DNA from: Labilithrix sp.
GTDB taxonomy: Bacteria; Myxococcota; Polyangia; Polyangiales; Polyangiaceae
Assembly: GCA_028287035.1 (NCBI GenBank)
Contig: JAQBQL010000222.1
Span: 11,198 to 75,197, forward strand
Length of the DNA: 64,000 nucleotides
Direction of reading: 5' to 3'
Position numbers and translations under genes: made by a program. Below the pieces are notes generated by a model that searched no databases, was not told where the DNA came from, and saw only the letters and a program-made list of their open reading frames with translations. Shown one piece after another: positions 45,348-53,800 of this stretch (the first letter of the stretch is position 1; every line of letters starts with the position of its first letter).

Positions 45348-46475
45348 ATGGTCGCCCCCTCGCAGCACCCGAATTCGCCGGCACATCGCCCCTTCTCGCA
45401 CAACGTGCGCACGCTCGCCTGGATCGGACTGCTCATGGTCGGTGGAGCTTCCGTGGTCGGCTGCGCGGCCGAGACCTCGGGGGACGCGAGCGCGGACGGC
45501 GCCGTGAAGGTCGGCGTCGACACGGGGACGGCGGGCACCCGGATCTTCGGCGGCGACCGCGACGACGACGGCGCGTCCATCCCCGGCGTCGTCGCCCTGC
45601 GGGTCGGTACCGGCGGCACGTTCGAGCTCTGCTCGGGCGCCCTGGTCGCCCCGAACGTCGTCCTCACCGCCCGCCACTGCGTGACGAAGAACGTGAGCAC
45701 CACGGTCTCCTGCACGGAAAACGGCGAGAGCGCGAACGGTCCTCACGTCCAGGGTGACGAGGACCCGGCCTCCATCGGCATCTACACCGGCGCCGACCCG
45801 AGCTTCGCCCATGCGCCGATTGCCCGCGCCCGCGCCGTCGTCGCACCGACCGGCCAGTACCTCTGCGACTCGGACATCGCGCTCGTCGTCCTCGACACGC
45901 CGATCACCACGATCGCTCCGCTCCCGGTGCGGCTGAAGAGCTCCGCGGTTCCCGGCGAGCTCGTTCGCTCGGTCGGCTACGGCCAGAACGACGCGTCGGC
46001 GCCGATCGGCACGCGCTTCCGCAAGTCGGTCAGCGTGCTGGCCCAGGGCCAGGCGGTCACCGCCAGCAAGACGCCGCTCGGCCCGCACGAGTTCGAGGTC
46101 GGTAAATCGATCTGTCAGGGTGACTCGGGCGGCCCCGCGATCAGCGAGGGCACGGGGGCAGTCATCGGCGTCGTCTCGCGCGGCGGCGACTGCGACGAGG
46201 ACTTCGGGCACATCTACACGACGACGGCGGGCTTCTCGCAGCTGTTCGACGACGCGTTCGCGCTCGCCGGCGCCTCGCCGCTCCCGGAGTCGGGGACGAT
46301 CACCATGTCGACGGCGCACCTGGCCTCGTCCAGCGACGAGCGCCCCGCCGACGCCTCCGCCCAGGGCGGCTGCAGCGTCACGAAGAGCGCCGGCGCGGGC
46401 GCAGGGACCGGCGGGATGGCCCTCGTCCTCGCCGCTCTCGGCGCGCTCGGGCTCCGCCGCCGCCGCGCCACGTGA
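45348..46475 (+). CDS. Trypsin-like serine protease with lipobox and MYXO-CTERM-type tail
   Basis: This 375-residue secreted S1-family protease has the catalytic triad H110 (VLTARHCV), D176 (CDSDIALVVLD) and S260 (CQGDSGGP). An N-terminal signal peptide ends in VVGC, a lipobox. At the C-terminus a Cys-containing MYXO-CTERM-like tail (GGCSVTK), a Gly/Ala-rich helix and a final RRRRA cluster indicate sorting to the cell surface by the myxobacterial pathway. Having both signals in one protein is unusual. The activation-like RIFGGDRDD lies before the protease domain. The ATG at 45348 gives the shortest coherent signal peptide; the longer frame is not supported. Confidence 0.85.
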   Translation: MVAPSQHPNSPAHRPFSHNVRTLAWIGLLMVGGASVVGCAAETSGDASADGAVKVGVDTGTAGTRIFGGDRDDDGASIPGVVALRVGTGGTFELCSGALVAPNVVLTARHCVTKNVSTTVSCTENGESANGPHVQGDEDPASIGIYTGADPSFAHAPIARARAVVAPTGQYLCDSDIALVVLDTPITTIAPLPVRLKSSAVPGELVRSVGYGQNDASAPIGTRFRKSVSVLAQGQAVTASKTPLGPHEFEVGKSICQGDSGGPAISEGTGAVIGVVSRGGDCDEDFGHIYTTTAGFSQLFDDAFALAGASPLPESGTITMSTAHLASSSDERPADASAQGGCSVTKSAGAGAGTGGMALVLAALGALGLRRRRAT

Positions 46476-46528
46476 GCGCCGTGAGCGCGCCGCTTCCTCG
46501 GGTCCCGCGCTCCCGGTAGCCTGCAGCC

Positions 46529-47656
46529 ATGAGGCTCGTCCGCGTCCGCCTCCGTAACGTCGGGGTGTTCGGCGACACCACCGTGCGCCTCACGAAGGAG
46601 GGCCCGTCCGATGGCGTGCTCGAAGCGAACGAGGGCGGCGACGCGCCGCCCGGCGACATCGCGGAAGACCTGGAGCTGTCCTCGGGCGAGCCGCGCCCGG
46701 TGACGGTGCTCTTCGGGGCGGACGGCGTCGGCAAGACCACGCTGCTGACCGCCCTCGCCGGCACGCGCCCCGGGTACGCGCTGCCCCCTGCCCCGCAGCC
46801 GCGTGCCTCCGACGGTGCGGCCGCGTCGGTCGTCACCGAGTGGGCGCTCGGCGACGACGACCCGGAGCGGCCTCACCCGCTCGTCGTCACCAGCCCCGGC
46901 CACGTGTTCGAGGGCGAGACGCCCGACGCGGCGGCGGCCCGGAGGCGCGAGCAGGCGCTGTTCGAGCGAAAGGCGCAGTCGGAGGGCGGTTTCGTGTTCG
47001 TTGCCTTCTCGGGCGCGCGCTGGTTCTCGCGGACGGCGAGCATGCTCACGACGCCCGAACGCACCATCCTGCGTCACGACGTGCGGACGCCCATCGCCTT
47101 CGACGACCCGACGCGGGCCGACCTCGCGCGCGAGACGAAGCAGATCCTCGCCTACGCGGGCGTCGCGAAGGCGCTCGCCGGGGGCCGTGCCGAGCACGCA
47201 CGCTTCGAGCGCCTCGAGGCGGCGCTGCGCGAGATCGCGGACGTGATGCTCGCCCCTTTCGGCTTCACGTATTCAGGCGTCAGCCCCGTGTCGCTCGAGC
47301 CGGAGGCCGTCGACCCCGCGGGACGCGTCGTCCCGTTCGATGCGCTGCCCCGACCGGCCCGGCACCTCGTCGCGTTCGGCGCGCTGACGCTCCGGGCTCT
47401 GCATTCCGCCTACCCCAACGCCGACGATCCGCGCGAGTCGGAAGGCGTCGTCGCCATCGACGACGTGGAGAGCCAGCAGGAGCCCGCGGTGCTCCGCGTG
47501 CTCGTCCCGCTGCTCCGGAGAGCCCTTCCGAACGTGCAATGGATCCTGACCACCGCCTCGACGCAGCTCGCGATGTCCTGCACCGACGGCGAGGTCGTCG
47601 CGCTGAGGCGTGACGGAGGACGCCGCGTCGAGGTCGGCGAGGGCATCCTCCACTGA
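46529..47656 (+). CDS. Orphan AAA/ABC-type ATPase
   Basis: This 375-residue ATPase is RecF/SMC-like, with an N-terminal strand (LVRVRLRNVGVFGD) and Walker A GADGVGKTTLL near residue 70. A Walker B-like VVAIDDVESQQEP lies near residue 315, followed by ILTTASTQLAM. No coiled-coil arms, no TOPRIM domain and no clear ABC signature are visible. Such ATPases can act in DNA repair or in phage defence with a partner nuclease. No partner is adjacent, since polA is convergent. The ATG at 46529 is plausible. No function is claimed. Confidence 0.6.
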   Translation: MRLVRVRLRNVGVFGDTTVRLTKEGPSDGVLEANEGGDAPPGDIAEDLELSSGEPRPVTVLFGADGVGKTTLLTALAGTRPGYALPPAPQPRASDGAAASVVTEWALGDDDPERPHPLVVTSPGHVFEGETPDAAAARRREQALFERKAQSEGGFVFVAFSGARWFSRTASMLTTPERTILRHDVRTPIAFDDPTRADLARETKQILAYAGVAKALAGGRAEHARFERLEAALREIADVMLAPFGFTYSGVSPVSLEPEAVDPAGRVVPFDALPRPARHLVAFGALTLRALHSAYPNADDPRESEGVVAIDDVESQQEPAVLRVLVPLLRRALPNVQWILTTASTQLAMSCTDGEVVALRRDGGRRVEVGEGILH

Positions 47657-47668
47657 GGGGCGCCGCGG

Positions 47669-50578
47669 CTAGTGGGCGTCGCCCCAGTGCTGCCCGTGCC
47701 CGACGTCGACGACCAGCGGGACGTCGAGGGTGAACGCGGACTCCATCGCTTCCTTGATGACGCGCTCGGCCTCGGCGACGCCGGCGTCGGGCACCTCGAA
47801 CACGAGCTCGTCGTGCACGGTCAGGATCATGCGCGCGCCCTTGACGACCTCGCCATCCCCCAGCTTGATCATCGCGAGCTTCAGGATGTCGGCGGCCGTG
47901 CCCTGGATCGGCGTGTTCTTGGCGACGCGCTCCGCCTCGAAGCGGAGGCCGCGGTTCGGCGACGCGAGGTTCGGCACGAAGCGGCGGCGTCCCAGGATGG
48001 TGTGGACGGTCTGCGCCGCGCGCGCGCCCTCGAGCCCCTGGTTCATGAAGGTGCGTACGCCGACGAAGCGCTCGAAATAGGCGTCCATGAAGCGGCGAGC
48101 CTCCTCGCGCGAGATGCCCTGCTCGCGCGCCAGCCGCGCCTCGCCCATGCCGTAGATGAGGCCGAAGTTGATCGCCTTCGCGCGCCGCCGCATGTCGGCG
48201 CTGACCTCGGAGCGGGGCACGTCGAAGATGAGCGACGCGGTGTGCTCGTGGACGTCGAGATGGTCCCGGAACGCGATCGCGAGCTGCTCGTCCTTCGCGA
48301 GGTGAGCGAGGACGCGGAGCTCGATCTGCGAGTAGTCGGCGCTCACGATCTGGTGGCCGGGCGGCGCCACGAACGCCGACCGCACGAGGCGCCCGACCTC
48401 CTTGCGAATCGGGATGTTCTGCAGGTTCGGCTCGTTCGACGACAGCCGCCCGGTCGCGGCGACCGCCTGCTCGAACCGGGTGTGGATGCGCCCGGTGTCG
48501 GGATTCACGGCGCGCGGCAACGCATCGAGGTACGTGCCCTTCAGCTTGTCGAGCTCGCGGAACTCGAGAATGACGGAGGGGAGCGCGTGCTTGTCGGCGA
48601 GCTCCTCGAGGACCGCCGCGTCCGTGGATCGGCCGCCCTTCAGGGTGCGCTTCACGACGGGCAGCTGGAGGTCGTCGAAGAGGAGCGTCTCGAGCTGGTC
48701 GCGCGAGCGGATCGCGAACGCTCGACCGGCGAGCTCCTGCGCCTTCGCCTCGAGCACGTTGCATTCGAGCTCGACCCGCGCGGAGATGGTGGCGAGCTTC
48801 GAGGTGTCGACGAGGACGCCCTTCCGCTCCATGGCGGAGAGGACGCGTGACAGCGGCAGCTCGACGTCGTCGTACAGGGGTCCGAGGCCGTCCTTCCGCA
48901 CGCGGGCGTCGAGCCGTTCGGCGACCGCGAGCGCGAGCTCCGCCTGGGGCGCGGCGAAGGTGGTGGCGCGCTCCACGTCGAGCTGGTCGAACTGCACGCG
49001 GTCGACCTTCCGCCCCGTGCCTTCGTCGAAGAGCGCGAGCTCGGTCCCGAGCTCCCGGCGCGTGAGATCCTTGAGCTCGTTCGGCGCCTCGGGATCGAGG
49101 AGATAGGCCGCCAGCATCGGGTCGGAGAACCGCCCCGCGAGCGGCAGGTCGTGGCGGGCGAGGATGTTCTCGACGCGCTTCAGGTCGTAGCCGACCTTCC
49201 GCACGTCGGGATCGGCGAGGAGCGGCCCGAGCACCTCCGTCACGTCGCTCCACGCGAGCTGACGCGGCGCGCCGAGGTAGCGATGCTCGAACGGGACGTA
49301 GAAGCCCTCGCCCGCCGCGATTGCCAGGCCGAGGCCGAGCGCCTGCGCGCGCGTCGAGTCGGCAGCGCTCGCTGCCACGTAGAGGGCGATGGTGCCGGCC
49401 TCGCGGGCGCGGGCGGCGATCGCCTCGAGGTCGGCGCGCTCCACGACGTGGCGGTACGAGCGCGCGACGACGGGCGCCGGCGCGCCCGACGCTGCAGCGT
49501 TCCGGGCCGCCGCCTCGACCATCGCGATCGCGCGGCCTGCGCCCTTGGCGCCGACGACCGCGCGCTGCCCCGACTGGAGCTGCGCCTGCGCCGCCGACAT
49601 CTGGTCGAGGAGCCGCGTGAACTCGAGCTCGGTGAAGAGCGTGCGCAGCTCCTCGACGTTGGCGCCGCCGTAGCGAAGCTTCTCCTTGTCCCAGCCGATG
49701 TCGAGGTCCCGCTTCAGCGTGACGAGGACCTGCGAGATGCGCGCGTCCGCCTCGTGCTTCTCGAGCGCCTCGCGCAGCTTGGGCCGCTTCACGCTGGCGA
49801 GGTTCGCGAAGAGGTTCTCGATCGTGCCGAACTCCTTGAGGAGGTCGGCGGCGGTCTTCGGACCTACGCTAGGAACGCCGGGGATGTTGTCCGAGGTGTC
49901 GCCGGTGAGCGCGAGCAGATCGCGGAGCTTGCTCGGCACGACGCCGAACTTCGCCTCCACCTCGGGCGGCCCGTAGGTCTTCTCGCGCATCGAGTCCCAC
50001 AGGAGCACGCGGTCGTCACCGTCGTTGACGAGCTGCATGAGATCCTTGTCGGCGCTCACGATCACCACGCGCACGCCCTCGGCGACCGCGCGCTCGACGA
50101 CCGCCGCGATGAGGTCGTCGGCCTCGACGCCTTCCTGGCGATAGATCGGGATGTTGTAGGCGCGGGCGAACTGCTCGCAGCGCGACATCTGGTGCGAGAG
50201 ATCCTCGGGGGCGGCCTGGCGCGTCGCCTTGTACCGCTCGTCGATCTGCTTGCGGAAGCTCGGCCCGCGCGAGTCCATGGCGACGGCCAGCATCGTCGGC
50301 CGGCGGTCGTTCACGACCTTCTGGATCATGTTGACCGTGCCCATCGTGGCGTGGGTCACTTCACCCTTCGAGTTCGAGAGGGGCGGGAGCGCGTGATACG
50401 AGCGGTAGACGTACCCGGACAGGTCCATCAGGTAGAGGACGTCCTCGCTGCCCGCCGGCGGCAGCACGCTCGCGGCGCGGCTCGCGGCCGGCGGCGCGGT
50501 CCCGCTCGACGCGGCGGCAGAGGTCTCGGATCCGGCGGACTTCGCGGACTTGGCCGTCTTGGAGGGGGCGCGAGGCAC
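47669..50578 (-). CDS. polA: DNA polymerase I
   Basis: This family A polymerase fills gaps and removes RNA primers in replication and repair. The N-terminal 5'-nuclease domain contains LMDLSGYVYRSYHALPP and GVEADDLIAAV. The middle 3'-5' exonuclease-like domain has lost its metal-binding residues: the DxE motif is replaced by ALYVAAS, and the later GYDLKRVENIL lacks the expected Asp. The polymerase domain has all three motifs: SADYSQIELRVLAH, RRAKAINFGLIYG and TVHDELVFEV. The GTG at 50578 begins the coding-like part. A longer open frame extends to 50668, and which start is used is uncertain. A Ser/Ala/Lys-rich head of about 45 residues precedes the nuclease domain. Confidence 0.95.
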   Translation of the reverse strand: MPRAPSKTAKSAKSAGSETSAAASSGTAPPAASRAASVLPPAGSEDVLYLMDLSGYVYRSYHALPPLSNSKGEVTHATMGTVNMIQKVVNDRRPTMLAVAMDSRGPSFRKQIDERYKATRQAAPEDLSHQMSRCEQFARAYNIPIYRQEGVEADDLIAAVVERAVAEGVRVVIVSADKDLMQLVNDGDDRVLLWDSMREKTYGPPEVEAKFGVVPSKLRDLLALTGDTSDNIPGVPSVGPKTAADLLKEFGTIENLFANLASVKRPKLREALEKHEADARISQVLVTLKRDLDIGWDKEKLRYGGANVEELRTLFTELEFTRLLDQMSAAQAQLQSGQRAVVGAKGAGRAIAMVEAAARNAAASGAPAPVVARSYRHVVERADLEAIAARAREAGTIALYVAASAADSTRAQALGLGLAIAAGEGFYVPFEHRYLGAPRQLAWSDVTEVLGPLLADPDVRKVGYDLKRVENILARHDLPLAGRFSDPMLAAYLLDPEAPNELKDLTRRELGTELALFDEGTGRKVDRVQFDQLDVERATTFAAPQAELALAVAERLDARVRKDGLGPLYDDVELPLSRVLSAMERKGVLVDTSKLATISARVELECNVLEAKAQELAGRAFAIRSRDQLETLLFDDLQLPVVKRTLKGGRSTDAAVLEELADKHALPSVILEFRELDKLKGTYLDALPRAVNPDTGRIHTRFEQAVAATGRLSSNEPNLQNIPIRKEVGRLVRSAFVAPPGHQIVSADYSQIELRVLAHLAKDEQLAIAFRDHLDVHEHTASLIFDVPRSEVSADMRRRAKAINFGLIYGMGEARLAREQGISREEARRFMDAYFERFVGVRTFMNQGLEGARAAQTVHTILGRRRFVPNLASPNRGLRFEAERVAKNTPIQGTAADILKLAMIKLGDGEVVKGARMILTVHDELVFEVPDAGVAEAERVIKEAMESAFTLDVPLVVDVGHGQHWGDAH

Positions 50579-50732
50579 GGCGCACACCGTAGGAGCGGCC
50601 GTCCCGGGCTGCAACGAGGAGCGACCCCGCGCTTCCTTTCGGCGCGGGCGCGGGTAGGCTGAACCCATTGCTTGCCCCGTGCGTCCATGGGATGCCCGTG
50701 GTTCCCCTCCTTCTTACGGTCGTGAGCCCCCC

Positions 50733-52286
50733 ATGACAGGTCCCGAAGCCGAAGTTCCGCCGTCCACCGGCCTCGTCGGCGGCAAGTACCAGCTGGTGAA
50801 GCTGATCGGTCGCGGCGGCATGGGCTCCGTCTGGGAAGGCCGCCACGCGAACCTGGGCACGCAGGTCGCGATCAAGTTCATCGAGGCCGAGTACGCGAAC
50901 AGCGCGGAGGCCCGCAGCCGCTTCGACAAGGAAGCGAAGGCCGCGGCGACCATCCAGTCGAAGCACGCGATCCAGGTGTTCGACAACGGCGTCACCGAGG
51001 ACGGCAAACCGTACATCGTGATGGAGCTGCTCCAGGGCGAGCCGCTCGACAAGCGCATCGAGCGGCTCGGCCGGCTCACCCTGCAGGACACCGCGCGCAT
51101 CCTCCAGCAGGTCTGTCGTGGCCTGTCGAAGGCGCACGAGCGGGGCATCATCCACCGGGATCTCAAGCCCGAGAACGTGTTCATCGTCCACAACAACGAC
51201 GACGACGACGAGGTCGCGAAGGTCCTCGACTTCGGCATCGCGAAGGTCGCGGGCACGCCCGGAAATCCCGGGGTCACCTCGAGCACGAAGACCGGCGCGG
51301 TCCTCGGGACGCCCTTCTACATGTCGCCCGAGCAGGCGCGCGGCCTCCGCAACGTCGACCACCGCACGGACGTGTGGTCGCTCGGGGTCATCGCCTTCAA
51401 GTGCATCACCGGTCGGCTGCCGTTCGACGGCGAGTCGGTCGGCGATCTCCTCGTCAAGATCTGTACGGCGCCCGTGCCGGTGCCTTCGCACATCGCGCCG
51501 GGCATCCCGGTCGCCTTCGACACGTGGTTCCTCCGTGCGCTCGAGCGCGAGCCCGACCGGCGGTTCTCGAACGTCCTCGAGCTCTCCGAGCACCTCTCCT
51601 ACGCAGCCGGGATCGGCCCGCGCGGACCGGTCTCCTCGCAGGATTACGGGCCGGCGGCCACGGCCCTCGCGCCTTCCCAGAACCCGCCGTTCTCCGGCGG
51701 CTACGCGCAGGGTTACTCGTCACAGGCGCCCGGACCTCAGGGAGGCCCGTACGGTCCGCCGCCGGCGCTGTACACGCCGAACCCGGCGGGCATGACGAAC
51801 GCCCCCTTCACCTCCTCGCAGCCGGTGCCCGTCGCCGGCGGTCGCGCACGCTGGTACGTGGGCGCGGCGGTCGCGGGCCTCCTCCTCGCGATCCTCGCCA
51901 CGGTGGCGGTCGCCAAGCTGAAGAGGGATGACGGACGGGCGACCGCGTCGAACACGGTCGGCCTGACGCAGAGCGCTCCGCCGCCGTTGCCCACCGACAA
52001 GCCGCTCCCGCCCGGCGATCCGCAGGGCACGGCGACCGGCACGCCGACGCTCGCCGCGATCGCGCCGAGCAGCGCGGGCTCGGCCAGCTCGCCTGCCGTC
52101 AGCGCCAGCGTCGCGAAGGCCTCGCCCGCCCCGAAGCCCGCGAAGCCCTCCGCGCATGCCGGGGCCGGCGGACCGCCGGTCCTTCCTCCTCCTGGAACGG
52201 GCGCCGCCTCGACGGTCGTGGCGACGGCTCCCCCGCCGCCGCCGCCGAGCGCCAAGAAGCCCGCCAAGGGCGATCCGGGCTACTGA
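50733..52286 (+). CDS. Ser/Thr protein kinase, PknB-like
   Basis: This 517-residue Hanks-type kinase has all core motifs. They include the glycine loop IGRGGMGSVW at about residues 24-33, the catalytic Lys in VAIKFIEAEY, HRDLKPENVF and DFGIAKV. After the kinase domain comes a disordered Pro/Gly/Ala-rich region, one membrane helix (VGAAVAGLLLAILATVAVA), and a Pro/Ala/Ser-rich end with no recognised sensor fold. It probably phosphorylates proteins in signalling, as such kinases are abundant in myxobacteria. The ATG at 50733 is divergent from polA, across about 150 bases. Confidence 0.93.
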   Translation: MTGPEAEVPPSTGLVGGKYQLVKLIGRGGMGSVWEGRHANLGTQVAIKFIEAEYANSAEARSRFDKEAKAAATIQSKHAIQVFDNGVTEDGKPYIVMELLQGEPLDKRIERLGRLTLQDTARILQQVCRGLSKAHERGIIHRDLKPENVFIVHNNDDDDEVAKVLDFGIAKVAGTPGNPGVTSSTKTGAVLGTPFYMSPEQARGLRNVDHRTDVWSLGVIAFKCITGRLPFDGESVGDLLVKICTAPVPVPSHIAPGIPVAFDTWFLRALEREPDRRFSNVLELSEHLSYAAGIGPRGPVSSQDYGPAATALAPSQNPPFSGGYAQGYSSQAPGPQGGPYGPPPALYTPNPAGMTNAPFTSSQPVPVAGGRARWYVGAAVAGLLLAILATVAVAKLKRDDGRATASNTVGLTQSAPPPLPTDKPLPPGDPQGTATGTPTLAAIAPSSAGSASSPAVSASVAKASPAPKPAKPSAHAGAGGPPVLPPPGTGAASTVVATAPPPPPPSAKKPAKGDPGY

Positions 52287-52348
52287 CCAGACGCGCACCA
52301 GAGGCGCACGCGAAGGCGCCGAAGTGCGTTACGCTGGCGCTCGGTCGC

Positions 52349-53680
52349 ATGAAGACTCGCTTTCCCTCGCTCTTCGCATCGCTCGCGCTCCTCTCCCTCA
52401 CCGCTGCGCCGCTTCTCGTCAGCTCGCCCGCCCGGGCAGACATGACCGAGACCGAGCGAAAGGCCGCGGCGCGCGCGGCCTTCCAGGAAGGCGTCAAGCT
52501 CCAGGACGACGGCAAGGCCGCCGAGGCGCTCACCCGTTTCGACTCGGCCGAGAAGCTGTTCGACGCCCCGACGCACCTCCTCCACATCGCCGAGTGCCAG
52601 GCGCTCACCGGACGGCTCGTCGAGGCGTCGGAGACCTACGAGACGCTGGCGCGCAAGAAGCTGGGGCCGAACGCGCCCGAGGCGTTCACCGCCGCGCAGG
52701 AGCAAGGCGCCGCCGAGCTCGGCGCGGTGCGCGCGCGCATCCCCACGCTCCGGGTCAGCATCGTCACGCGCCCGCCGAACGAGAAGGTGCAAAACCTCTC
52801 GATCAACGTGAACGGCGTGAGCATGCCGACCGAGCTCGTCAACATCGCGCGGCCGCTGAACCCCGGCGTCTACCGCTTCAGCGCGCAGGCGACCGGCCTC
52901 GCGACCGAGCGTTCCATCGACGTGCCGCTCGCGGAGAAGGAGCAGAAGAGCATCGAGCTCGTGCTCGTGCGGAGCGCGGCTGGCGCGGTCGTCGTCGTGG
53001 CGCCGCCGCCTCCCGTGATCGTGGGACCGGTCGGAAGCAGTGCCCCGCCGCCGCCTGCACCCTACGCCGCGGAGACCCCGAAGCCGAAGACCAAGCCGGG
53101 GCCGACCAGCTTTGGCTTCCTCCTCGGCGTGCGTGCGGGGCTCTCCGTGCCCGGCGGTAGCGTGACGCAGCAGGCGGACATGGACGCGGCCGCGAGCACC
53201 GGCGGCGCCTTCGGCATCGACGTCTACGCGCGGCTCGCCCGGGCGATGCTCCTCGGGATCACGTTCGAGCACGACTTCCTCGGCGGAGCCAAGGCGCTGC
53301 CGCAGCTCCCGAGCGGCACGACGGTGAACACGTCCGCGAACGCCAACTACTTCGGCGTGAACCTCGGGATCATTCCGAACGTCGACAAGGTCTCGTTCAT
53401 CGGCGACATCGGTATCGGCCAGCGCTGGCTGAACTACGACATCGGCCAGAGCAGCGGCCAGGCGAAGGGCCTCGAGTTCCACGTCGGCGTCGGCATCTCG
53501 ATCCCCGTGGGCCCGATCCGGCTCGCGCCGCTCGCGAGCCTCGGCATCGGCTCGTTCAGCTCGGGCAGCGTGAACGGCAACAGCGCCGACGTCGCGTCGG
53601 GCAACAGCGAAGCCCACGTCTTCGCGTTCCTCGGCCTCGGCGGGTACTACAGCGCGGACATCGGCAAGAAGCCCGAGTGA
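52349..53680 (+). CDS. Outer-membrane beta-barrel protein with TPR-like head
   Basis: This 443-residue protein has a signal peptide (LALLSLTAAPLLV). A TPR-like helical region at about 40-125 (AFQEGVKLQDDGKAAEALTRF) and a PEGA-type beta segment near 130-205 follow, then a proline-rich linker. The last 200 residues alternate Gly and aromatic residues, as in a beta-barrel (GFLLGVRAGLSVPG, GVGISIPVGPIRLAPLAS). This domain order recurs in many myxobacterial outer-membrane proteins of unknown function. It lies 62 bases after the kinase gene, so the two may be co-transcribed. Confidence 0.7.
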   Translation: MKTRFPSLFASLALLSLTAAPLLVSSPARADMTETERKAAARAAFQEGVKLQDDGKAAEALTRFDSAEKLFDAPTHLLHIAECQALTGRLVEASETYETLARKKLGPNAPEAFTAAQEQGAAELGAVRARIPTLRVSIVTRPPNEKVQNLSINVNGVSMPTELVNIARPLNPGVYRFSAQATGLATERSIDVPLAEKEQKSIELVLVRSAAGAVVVVAPPPPVIVGPVGSSAPPPPAPYAAETPKPKTKPGPTSFGFLLGVRAGLSVPGGSVTQQADMDAAASTGGAFGIDVYARLARAMLLGITFEHDFLGGAKALPQLPSGTTVNTSANANYFGVNLGIIPNVDKVSFIGDIGIGQRWLNYDIGQSSGQAKGLEFHVGVGISIPVGPIRLAPLASLGIGSFSSGSVNGNSADVASGNSEAHVFAFLGLGGYYSADIGKKPE

Positions 53681-53800
53681 TCGCGCGGGCCTGAGCGCGC
53701 GCACGCGCAAACCTACAGAGGCGCACGCCGGGGACAACCCGGTACAACGAATTACAAGTCGATGACAAAGCGCGTCAGGGCAGGTGCTTAGCTCCGGCGC

